NCBI GenBank assembly: GCA_019925795.1
Contig: CM034309.1
Span: 17,168,729-17,232,728 of the forward strand
DNA from: Dendrobium chrysotoxum
Taxonomy: Eukaryota > Streptophyta > Magnoliopsida > Asparagales > Orchidaceae
DNA: 64,000 bases
Reading direction: 5' to 3'
The first letter of the stretch is position 1. Each line of letters starts with the position of its first letter. Below the pieces are notes generated by a model. That model ran no database searches, was not told the DNA's origin, and saw nothing but the letters and a program-made list of their open reading frames with translations. The translations under genes and the position numbers were made by a program. Positions 25,656-35,042 of the stretch are shown in pieces.

Positions 25656-27870
25656 CGAGAAGGTGACACGTGGCAGACACATTTCGATGACGGAGGCGTC
25701 ACTTAACCACGTCGGATCCAATAATCCGACGATCAAAATAGGAAATGACGTGATCGATGGCTAGGAATGCCCCACGTGGCCCGCCTTGACTACGAGAGAT
25801 TCCACATTCGAATCCAGGGGCAGACTGCACGGTCTACCTTGATCTGGACCGTCCGATTTCGATCGGACGGTCTAGATCTACCGATTTTATGCAGTTCATT
25901 TTGAATAGGAAACTTTAAATGCTCATATCTCCTAAAATACTCAATGAAATTTGACAAAATTTGAACTATAGCTAGAGGGCAACATAATCTTGCAATGCTT
26001 GGAGTTTGGAGGCTCCATGCATTGTAGATTTCCTACAATTTTAAATTGAATTTGTAGCTAAAAGTGAGGATAACTTACAATTTACTGGATGGATTTTTGC
26101 AAACTTAGGCTCCTTTTGCTCCTGCTGATGTCCTCTATAAGTTCCCTGAAGACCCCAGAGGATTTTGACAGCTGGATTGGAAGATATCGAAGAGAGATGG
26201 TTTTTCTCTCTTTTCTCTCCCCTTTTCCACTCAAATGATTATTTTAATGGTGGAAATGGTTAGAAAAGCTTGGAATGGAGTTAGGGAGTGGTGGAGAGTA
26301 TGAGAAACTCTTGGAGAGCTTTTGGGGCTGCTAGAGTTTGAAACTTTGATGAGAAATGAACAAGATGATGGATTAGGGCAAGTTCTTTACACTTAACCCC
26401 TTGTTTTTGAATTGGATGGCTAGGATTCAATCAAGGGTGCTTTGGATGCTTGCCAAGTGTCCAATGAGCAGCCTAAAACCTGGAGAAGGCTGATGGATTG
26501 AGGGGGACTTGCCTTGAGCCAAGAGGGGGGGGGGGACCACCTCTCTTTCCCTCCATTTGGCTAAACCAAGGCATGGCTTAGTTAATAGGGCTGGATTAGA
26601 GGTCAATTCGGAGGGAAAAAAGCTGATCTCCACTAGTCTAAAGTAGGTTTTTGGTTGGAGAATGGGTTTGCATATGTGGCATGGTCAAATGGCCATGACT
26701 TGGTCTCATTACAATAAAATTTTTGACCCATTGACTTGTTGACCAGTCAATGGTGACTCATGAGGCATTCAATAGGATGGATTCAGCTGATTGAGTGGTT
26801 AGTTAAGTGCTTGGAGCAATAGGTTCAATATTTTTGCCAAATGAGTGAGATTGGAGAGGATTTTAGTTCTCCCAATTGGGTTGACCAAGTTAAACCAAGG
26901 AAAATTTGACTTGGGGAGTTTTGGATCTAGTGAGAGTGTCCAAATAAATAATTTTGGAGTGTTAGATATGTTTGAAGTGGATTCAAATGTTGAAAATAAC
27001 CATGGTTAGGTTATGAGTGAATTTGGACAACCATAGTTGACTTGGTTAACCAGGTCAAACAAAAAAGTGAATTTGGCTTCAATGAGCCTCAAATATCATA
27101 TGAGATTCATTGAGAGGAGTTTCAAAGGTTAAAATATTGAACCATGTTGAGTCTTGGTCAAAAGTCAAAAAATCTCTTAAAAGGGAAATTTGGTCATTTT
27201 GACCTCTAGTCATCCCCGGGTCAAAGTGAGTCCAAAAAGAAGCAGATTAATATTAAACACGTCAATAATAAGGGTCTAGAGATGATTAGAGGGTTTAGAG
27301 GAAACTCCAAGGTCAGATTCCGCTAGGTGACGGGTCTAGTGGCATGGGTCGAAAATATTTAAAAGTTTTTGCAATCTTTTGGAAAAAATGCAATTTTGGG
27401 TTTATAAGTGTCGGATTGAGCTCAAATTTGGTGGGTCAGTCCTAGAGACATGTTTGATCAGTATGCAACTGATAGATCATGGTTTGGAGCTCATTTGATT
27501 GGGTTTTTAGGTGACAGAAAGTTTACCCAAAAAAAGGGTTTCAGGACCTAGGTCCTCAACCCTGAAGGTTTGATTTTGAATGTTGGATTTGGGTTGGATT
27601 TAAGAGTTAAATGATTGAGCTTGAACCATCTATATCAATGGAAATCAAATGAAAGATTGAAATTAATTGGATATGATTTGAAATTTGATTGACTGTTGAT
27701 TAAATGCTTGCTTAAAGATCGAGTTGAAAGATAGAGCTGGGTTTGATTGGGATTGAATTGGGTCTTTATTAGGACCTTTATGACTGAGGGGTGGACACCT
27801 CCCCATCATTAGGTTACTAAAAAGAAACCCAAGTGGGTCGTAGTGACCTCATACAAAAATGAGGTCAACA
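25656..27870 (-). repeat. Proximal part of G copy L with GC-rich hairpin region
   Basis: Holds a GC-rich stretch (25650-25900) with ACACGTGGC and CACGTGGC G-box-like cores and a strong inverted repeat at 25841-25878. It is followed by AT-rich sequence with scattered TTGAC/GTCAA motifs (26735, 26880, 27037) and a G8-9 run near 26525. The first bases on the minus strand form a 9-bp hairpin (TGACCTCAT / ATGAGGTCA, 27845-27868). The open frame at 26427-26633 (minus) has no kept counterpart in R1. No gene is supported. Confidence 0.7.
25841..25878. other. Inverted repeat in G copy L
   Basis: Arms GATCTGGACCGTCCGATT and GATCGGACGGTCTAGATC pair at 16 of 18 positions with almost no loop. The same place in R1 (35001-35042) has a hairpin with a different but still paired stem, so pairing rather than sequence has been kept. 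Confidence 0.8.
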
Positions 27871-28332
27871 TAGGCATGACACATCCTTTGAAATTATATG
27901 ATATTCTGATTCAGATTTTGTAGGATGCCAAGTTGATAGAAAAAGTACTTCTGGTATATATCAATTTATAGGACAGTCATTAGTCTCTTGGTCCAATAGA
28001 AAATAAAACTTAGTTGCACTGTCCACTGCTGAAGTTGAATACATAGCCTTAGGAAGTTGTGTGGCCTAAGTCTTTTGGTTAAAATAATAAATTCTAGATT
28101 TAGGATTACCTATAGGCATATTTCAAACCTATGTGATAACACTAGTGCCATCTACATTTCAAAGAATCCAATCCAACACTCCACGACCAAATACATTGTT
28201 ACCAAAGGAGACATAGAGCTACACCATGTAGCCACTGAAAACTAATTTGTTAATATCTTTACTAAACCACTGGCCTTTAAGACTTTCAGCATCTTAAGAA
28301 CTAGATTAGTTGTAATAGATATTCATGCTTGA
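27871..28332 (+). pseudogene. pol: RNase H end of copia C pol (broken)
   Basis: RNase H degrades the RNA strand during reverse transcription. Visible pieces are YSDSDFVGC, DRKSTSG, LVALSTAEVEYIALGSC, CDN-SAIYISKNPIQHS and the terminal stretch ending in IHA followed by TGA at 28330-28332. Several in-frame stops and a frame change in the middle (28070-28130) break it. The left edge at 27871 is the junction with G copy L, so the rest of pol is missing here. Confidence 0.88.
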
Positions 28333-29620
28333 AGTTGATGCTTTCTATTTCTGTTCTTTTTATTTGTTTTATTTTATTTATATGTCTGTTTCTTTATATG
28401 TGTTTATGATCTATGTTTTTAATTTTCTGTTGATTTTTCTTTAGTGTTTTATTTTATTTGTATATCTATTTCTTTGTATGTGTTTTTAATTTTTTGTTGT
28501 GTTTTGCTTTAGTGTTTTTAAAGGAATCTGATCAATGCTCACTTTTGATATTGAATTCTCAAATGACATTTTTGCCTTGCATTTGATTTTAGAAATTAGT
28601 AAGTGGTGTTGGACTCCTCTAAAAATTATTAAATGAAGAAAATTTGATGATTGTCTCTCTTCCTCTAACTCCTTTAGTGGTGTATTTTCTTTTTTGAAAC
28701 AAAAATCTCTTTCAAATTAAAAGGTGGACTTTAAAATAGAGTTCTATTTTATCTTCCCATAGTAATCTATCTCATATGAATAATATTCCAAGTCAATGAA
28801 TCATTTTCAAGTTTTCTTAATCAGGTTGTTGGATTTATCATATGGATATGATTCTATTTTGTGGTTTACTTTTACTTATATCAGTGAGTGAGTTTTTTCT
28901 CTTATATCTGGAAGATAATCTCACAACTGGGAGTCTTTAAAAATTTTGAAGGGATGCAAGCTCGCAAAATGGATAAGAGGTACAAAATAAGCCAAAAACT
29001 AAAAAGATACATAATTACCACCAAATAATTATAATATACATAATGTGTATAAAAATTTAATAGATGCATAAAATGTGCCAAATAACTAAAAAGATGCACA
29101 AAATAAGCCTACAAAGAAATAAGCTTCCTTCTCTTTCAAATCTTTAAATCTTAGAAGTATTCATGTGCCACTTGATATCTTCAAACACTTGAATTTGAAA
29201 ATCATAATTTTTTGTTAATTACTTTGCAATATTATTCTATCAGATATTTTTCTAAAATGAAGTTTTAAAAGATCACTTTTACTATCTAATTTCTTTTTTG
29301 ATTTAGATTTTTATTAAAAAAGGATTTTGACCTTTAAAGAGTTCAAGCTAGGGTTAACAAGATCAGTTTTCTACCCTTTATGGATTTTAGCGTTATCAAT
29401 TAATTTCTTACATGTTTTAAATCTAATAATAAGGTAAATTTATCATTTACTGGAGTTGATTAATTAAAATAAAGTTCTTTGATTTTGATTTATGGCTAGT
29501 TTTTGGTTTAGTTTTTGTGTTGTATTATGCTTTTCGTATTATTATTCTTTATTTTGAAAACCTTCTGATTATTACATTTCATCTCCTAAATTTTTCTAGT
29601 TTTACTCACATCAACCAGGA
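28333..29620 (+). other. Post-pol spacer of copia C
   Basis: AT-rich, homologous in reverse to 1-978 of copia A. Near 28975-29110 it carries decayed copies of the AAAAAGATGCACAAAATAAGCC repeat family with small palindromes (TACATAATGTGTA, GCATAAAATGTGC). No gene is seen. Confidence 0.7.
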
Positions 29621-29624
29621 TGAT

Positions 29625-30050
29625 CCACATCATCAAGGATGATCCACATCGTCCTATACAATCTGGAAAAAAAAACCTCTCCAATCACAGCACATCCAAC
29701 AGTTGATATAAACTAATTATTGGTGATCGTCCCATACGATTCATACATCGTACTAGATGATCCACATGGCAGAAGTCATTGGATGATTTGAATGCGGTTA
29801 GGTTGATCCATTATGAGACATCATCCAGGATGATACACATGTTCATCCTGTACGATCCAATTAGTCAACGACCATACAGGATGACTCCTCGGGACGGTCA
29901 TCTTGGGTCTAATCATCTCGTATAATGGCTGATCATACTAGATGATAAGATCAACCTTTTTGACTGATCATCTAAATGAATTGGTTACACCCGATCGTCC
30001 AGGATGATCTCACGATCATACTATACTATTTGGTAATTTCTTTATAAACA
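29625..30050 (+). promoter_or_regulatory. Internal palindrome array and TATA-like box upstream of the post-pol ORF (copia C)
   Basis: At least six copies of the LTR-type palindrome, more or less decayed (for example ATCATCCAGGATGAT near 29821, ATCGTCCAGGATGAT near 29994), are followed by TTTATAAACA at 30041-30050 and the ORF start at 30123. The layout copies that of the LTR promoter region (palindromes, then a TATA-like box, then a pyrimidine-rich leader). A regulatory role is inferred. Confidence 0.55.
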
Positions 30051-30122
30051 ACTGATTTTCTTCCTTTCCTTCACACCCTTCCAATCCTTTCTACTTTCCT
30101 CTTGAGTTTTTCTTTCCTTATA

Positions 30123-31218
30123 ATGGCTGGTGGAAAGCATTCCCGAGCCCTCGCAGGTAGTTCCTCTAGGAGAACCATCAATCCTAGATTCACTGAAGAA
30201 GCTAGTGAACTAGCTTATCATGGCTACAAAAATGCTGGAATTAACCCATCCAAAATAGTTAACCAAGAGGTATTAAACTTTCAGGTGCTTGAACTTTTTG
30301 CCCATACTACTCTTGGATTCATCCTTACTTTGGCCTTTCCCTTTAATTATAAATTACTTTTTAAATTTTTTGTAAGCCTAAGAATCAATAGCGAGGGCAT
30401 TGCCCTCCAAGTAGAGATCACCTACAAAGACCTACATGAATTTCTCCATCTTTTAACTACTTGTGAAAAAATTTACATTCAAGTTACAAATCTTGATTTT
30501 GATTGGACCCAAGTCAATACAGTTCTGAGAGAATCTAATGTTAACAGTCACATTTGTACTGTTAACACCTTAGTAGAAAATGCTAGGATCATCTAGCATA
30601 TTCTTCGTAACTCCATAATTTCAAAAGTTGGTGATCGGATAAATATTACTCCTGTGTTGTCTCTTACAACGTATTTCATAATAGCTGAAATTGACTTTAA
30701 TGCGGCCGACTTTCTTATTCGCTACCTTGAACATCTGACAATCATTCGAGATCCCTACCATAAAAGATTGCCCAATTTAGCTTTAGGACATCTCATTTCC
30801 TTTATCCTAGAGTCCAAATACAACCTTCAATATCCTGCACCATCTGATCACTTTCCAGTTTTCTATTCTAATAGCTCCTTTTGTTTGTTTTACAGTGCCT
30901 CTCACCGCCAGGCTCGATACCGAGAGGTAGATGAACACGAGGAAGGTCCAACACCTATTCATACACCTCCTCCATCCGCTAGTAGTCTTAGATAGATCAT
31001 CTAGTAGAGAGATTTGACTAGTGGGAGGCTAAGTTCGACTCCTACGTAGCCACGTAGGAGTAGTAGTATGCCCATGACTTAGCTCGCTTTGATGTCTATG
31101 CAGCCCAATAGCAGCACGACTAGGATATGATCTAGTTTGGGGAGCAGTTTGCTTCTATTCATAATTTCTTTCAGCCACTACCACCACCTCCTCCATCGAA
31201 TCAGGATCGTTCCTTTTT
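30123..31218 (+). pseudogene. Post-pol ORF (ORF3, env-like position) of copia C, broken
   Basis: Start ATG at 30123 (MAGGKHSRALAGSSSRR) is chosen because copia B aligns from the same codon (56425); the in-frame ATG at 30102 has no support. The product would have a basic Ser/Arg N-terminus, a middle domain with LTLAFPFN, DWTQVN and INITPVLS, and a Pro-rich tail (HTPPPSAS, then PLPPPPPSN near 31180). It resembles the plant transposon-protein domain found in many plant retroelement ORFs; that family call is from memory and moderate. Breaks are a TAG at about 30594 and a stop at 30993; further stops follow before the natural end at about 31218. It occupies the position where some Sireviruses carry an envelope-like ORF, but I see no convincing signal peptide or transmembrane pair, so an envelope role is not supported. 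Confidence 0.65.
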
Positions 31219-31567
31219 CTAGCTTGCTTCTTCTTTTTAATTTATTTTGGGTGTTCCTATGTGTGTGTTGTTCTTTACTTCTGTGATATATTTTCTGTAT
31301 GTTTTTGCTTTTCAATTGTTTTCTCTTTTTGTTATGTCAAAAGGAGGAGTAGTAGTTTATTATTAATTACCTGCATATTATATTTTTAAAAAGTTTATTT
31401 CCTATTTAGTATTTAGTTTATTTTCCACTTAGTGTTTATGATTTTTGCATAAAAAAATTTACTCCCCTTACTTTCAGATTTTATCCTCTAAGGGGGAGTT
31501 TTAAAGAATGTCAAAGGGCTTTAAAATTTTTAATAACAATGTTTGCCATCATTAAAAAGGAAGAGAT
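31219..31567 (+). other. Polypurine tracts of copia C
   Basis: Three purine runs lie before the 3' LTR: AAAAGGAGGAG near 31341, AAGGGGGAG near 31491 and AAAAAGGAAGAGA ending at 31566, next to the LTR start at 31568. The last is the likely plus-strand primer; multiple tracts are typical of Sireviruses. The rest of the stretch is T-rich and non-coding. Confidence 0.8.
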
Positions 31568-31829
31568 TGTTGCAAATTTGGGCCCAAGTACTGTGATTTT
31601 GATCATAACAAACATTATTGTTTCTTTTCTACCACTATTATTGCATATCTATTTTATTTACCCTACTTACTAACCTTTCAGGTCCACAAGTTCACTTGCA
31701 ATGCAAATTAGCTCAAGATTGAGTAGACTAGGGTTGAGTCTGTCTGTAATTTCTATTTTAATGTACTTTTTATTTTTCTTGATTTAAGTCATGTATCTGG
31801 TGGACCCCAAGCTTAGTAACCTTGCACAC
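31568..31829 (+). repeat. 3' LTR of copia C, first part (262 bp)
   Basis: Starts TGTTGCAAATTTGGG directly after the polypurine tract. It is cut in the CACAC stretch, where R1 begins at 31830. It continues at 39990-41512, for a total of about 1785 bp. Confidence 0.88.
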
Positions 31830-31859
31830 TGTTGACCTCATTTTTGTATGAGGTCAGTA

Positions 31860-32350
31860 GGACCCATCCAGACCCCAGATTAATCCTGACCCCAGATCAA
31901 TACAATTTAAGACCAATCTAGACTCTAGGATTTTCCTAGATTTCCATCCCTAGGATCTGTTCTAGACCCTAGGATATCTTCAAATTAATCTTAATTCTAG
32001 GGTCAATATAATCCTAGATCAATCCAGATTTAAATCAATCCTGATCTCAGATCAATCAAATTTCCAGACTATTCTAGATCCTAGGATTCCCAAACCCCAG
32101 GATTTTCCTAGTATTTAGACTTTAGGATCTATTCTAGATCCCAGACCTTAAGGTTTCCTAGACTCTAGGAACTTCCTAGACTTCAGTCCCTAGGATCTAC
32201 TCTAGACCCTAGGATTTCCCTAGGATTTCCTAGACTCTAGGATCTTCCTAGACTTCAGTCCTTAGGATCTACTCTAGACTTTAGGATTTCACTAGATCAA
32301 TTTAGGTCCTAGGATCCTCCTAGATCTTAGATCTATCCAGTCCTCAAATC
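31860..32350 (+). repeat. CTAG-rich degenerate repeats in R1
   Basis: Many CTAGGATC / GATCCTAG / TAGACTCTAGGA words; a clear tandem pair of about 70 bp covers roughly 32152-32290. L has nothing comparable in the matching place. Confidence 0.7.
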
Positions 32351-32919
32351 TATTCAAACTTTGGAATAGCCCAGACTTTAATCCAATTCCTCAATTCAAA
32401 CCTTGAGCAAAATCTAGAATTCAATCCAGTTCAAAATCCAAACTGTAGTTGAAACCCTGATTCTACCTTTGATCAAACTTTAATCCCATCCTATCATTTA
32501 TGATCTCTGAATGATCATGAATGATTTGGGTAATTCAAATCCTATCATTCAAATTCAAATTCCAATTTAAACCCAGATTTCCAATTCAAATTCAAAGGCC
32601 AAAGGTCTATGTCCTAAAAGCCTTTTTCAGTGAATCTTTGAACATTTCAAAACCCTATCAAATGACCTTTGATTCAAGATCTATCAGTTCCACACTGATG
32701 TGACATGTCTCTAGAGGCAACCCTCCAAATTTGAGTTCATTCTGAGATCTCTAACCTCAGAAACTGAATTAAAATCCAAAGGCTGTAAAACCTTCAAATA
32801 TTTACAGTCCATGCCACTGGACATACCACCCAGTGGATTTTGACCCTGGAGCTTTCTCCAAAGCCTCCAATTACCTCTAGACCCTTGATTATGATCCATT
32901 GAGCATTAAACTGCATTTT

Positions 32920-33620
32920 GTTGGATTCAATTTGACCCCCAGTTGACCAGGGGTCAAAATGACCAAAATACCCCTATGGGGTGTAACTGGTCACTTGAAC
33001 CAAATGACCTCCAAATCAAATGCAGTCACTTCCAGCAAATTTCAAATGTCAAACTAAACCCATTGAACCCAGAACTAGCCCCTGGGTCAACCTGGTTGAC
33101 CAAGTCAACCTAGTTGACCTAGAAGGCCCCTTTAGGGTCAAAACGAGTCATTTTGACCAAATGACCTCCCCAGACCTTGGGACCACCTCCATGGGTCTCC
33201 AAATTATGTTGAACCCATTTCCAGACCCTGGACCCACCTGGTTGACCAAGTCAACCAGGGTTGACCTAAAAGGCCCATTAAGGGCCCAAATAGGTCATTT
33301 TGACCAAATGACCTCTCCAGAACTTGAGACCACCACCAGCAGACTCAGAATGTCATTCTGAACTGGTTGAGCCCAATCCTTGACCCTGGGTCAACCTGGT
33401 TGACCAAGTCAACACAGTTGACCCATTAGGCCCATTAAGGGCCTAAACAGGTCATTTGATCTAGATGACCCATTTAAACCCTGAAACCACCTCCACTAGA
33501 CCCCATTCATCATTTCAAACCATTCCAGTTCAAACCTGGCCCTGGGTCAACCTGGTTGACCAGGTCAACTTGGGTTGACCACTTTCAACCCTTAAGCTCA
33601 TTTAGACCCAATCAAACTCC
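32920..33620 (+). repeat. Tandem repeats of about 150 bp with paired TTGACC/GGTCAA motifs in R1
   Basis: Four units with CCTGGTTGACCAAGTCAACC or close variants at about 33091, 33237, 33395 and 33551 (spacing 146, 158, 156). Each unit also has GGTCATTTTGACCAAATGACC-like and AAGGCCC...GGGCC parts. TTGACC is the W-box core known to bind WRKY factors; here it is arranged as palindromes. Degenerate copies continue to about 34030. Confidence 0.8.
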
Positions 33621-35000
33621 AGATCAATTTCAAACCCATTCAAACTTCTCTGACCACTTCTCTTAGTTATTCAGACTTGATTGGACCCTTGATCCAGTCA
33701 ACTGTTGACTAAGTCAACTAAGACCCAAGCCTAGCTCAATTTGATCCATTTGGGTCAAATCAACTCATGTCACCAAATTCATCTTTTTTAGCCTTGAATT
33801 TGATTCTGATGTATGATTCAAGTATACTTAAAATATGTCTTGAGTTAAATCATGGCTGATTTGACCTAGTCAACCCATTAGGACTTGGTCAAATCTCCTC
33901 AAATTCCCTTATTCTCATTCAAATCCTAATCCTTAAACCTCCATCCCCTTTGAATCAACCCAACCAGTTTTTAAGGTTTCCTCCATGCCACCTCATCAGT
34001 CAAGTTGACTGGTTGACTAGTCAACTCAGTCAACAAATGGCTTATTTGGCTCTAAATAATTAAACCTCTATGTTTAAGCTAATACCTTCCACTCTTGAGA
34101 ACACCAGCAATCCTAATCAGCCCCTAAGCATTCCCCCATGCCACCTTAGCTGCCATGTGGCATGGGGACAAGTCAATTTGTCAAACCAAGCTTAGGAAGT
34201 GGTCAAAGGTGGTCAAAACCCTTCTTAAGCTAATTACATCCATCCTTAAACTACTTCAGCTCTTTGAACAATCTCTAGAACATTCCCAGAACTGTTCTAA
34301 GCCTTTAGATGAGGATCCTATGGCTCTCATTAATTCCACATGGCCACAAAGGGACAAAATGACCTTTACATGTCATTTGTCCTTGTGTCCTTTATATTCC
34401 TCCTGCTCCCAACAACCCTTGGGACATTTGGCAGCATCCTAGAACACAACCAAAGCAATCTTGGCCGTCCAAACTACCTGGAGATGTTTGAATAGGGCAA
34501 TACCTTGTTTTGAGCTCTCATTCTAACACACACATTCTCTCACTCTTAAAGCTTCTCCAAACCCAGCCCCCAGGTTCCTTGAGCTCCCCAGAGACTCCCA
34601 TACACCTTCCCACTTAAATCCAGCCGGCCAAAGCCATCTCTGACGAGCTTTCCAGCGAGCAAAAGGCTGAATCCATCCAAAGTATTTAGCTCTTAATCTA
34701 GGCGTCAAAAGCTCAAGGGGTCTTCTTCAAAATTATATGTGGACAAACCACAAATTCAGAGAACCCAAAAATACGCAAATCCAACGGTTAGTTTATTCAA
34801 AATCCTTAACCCTAGCTTAATACACTTAGCTTTAATTAACTATTTAATTAGTGTTCCTTAAGCTATCAAAAGCATCCCACAACATTTCTGTTCAATCAAG
34901 CTATTTAGGTTTAAAATTTCAAGTCAAACGAGCTATCCGATCTTTTGTTTGAGCCATTTCTTTGATTAGGGCTTTAATTTACGCTCTGTTTAAGTGTTAC

Positions 35001-35042
35001 AGGATCTGGACCGTTGATCTTACGATCAACGGTCTTGATCCT
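35001..35042. other. Inverted repeat in R1 with stem differing from L
   Basis: Left arm ends GGACCGTTGATC and right arm starts GATCAACGGTC, with a 4-base loop; 17 of 19 positions pair. L has ACCGTCCGAT / ATCGGACGGT at the matching place. Confidence 0.8.

Larger units (their letters stand above)
7558..27870 (-). mobile_element. G-family copy L: long non-coding LTR-like element holding a satellite array
   Basis: On the minus strand it begins at 27870 with TGTTGACCTCAT, the same first bases as R1 at 31830, and runs colinearly with R1. Matching blocks are the GC-rich hairpin region (25650-25900 versus 35000-35290), the block around TCCAGTCAAGGGGC (array unit versus 36590), the ACGAGGCTATTAA block (9121-9190 versus 37299-37380) and the TGGTCTGCCAGAACC block (7790-7830 versus 38700-38740). 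Copia A truncates the view at 7557. No coding sequence was recognised; the open frame at 8078-8452 (minus) is not kept in R1 or R2. Without the array the visible part is about 5 kb. I interpret the family as a giant LTR (solo) or a non-autonomous LTR derivative. Confidence 0.75.
27871..31829 (+). mobile_element. Copia C: 3' part of a Sirevirus-type element (RNase H, post-pol ORF, PPT, start of 3' LTR)
   Basis: Contains the end of pol, a long non-coding spacer, the post-pol ORF, polypurine tracts and the first 262 bp of the 3' LTR. G copy L cuts it at the left within RNase H and G copy R1 cuts it at the right within the LTR. The LTR resumes after R1 at 39990-41512. The 5' half is not in the window; if L is an insertion, it should lie beyond the far end of L. 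Confidence 0.88.

Noticed and set aside
30123..31218. Calling the post-pol ORF an envelope gene
   Set aside because: Position fits, but no clear signal peptide, cleavage site or membrane anchor is visible; the sequence looks more like a general plant transposon-protein domain.
27845..31855. The inverted ends of L and R1 as terminal inverted repeats of one DNA transposon containing copia C
   Set aside because: Homology of L and R1 extends outward over several kb, and the C LTR continues beyond R1, so two separate insertions explain it better.
33020..33361. 113-residue open frame in R1
   Set aside because: Translation of the 150-bp TTGACC repeats; absent from L and R2.
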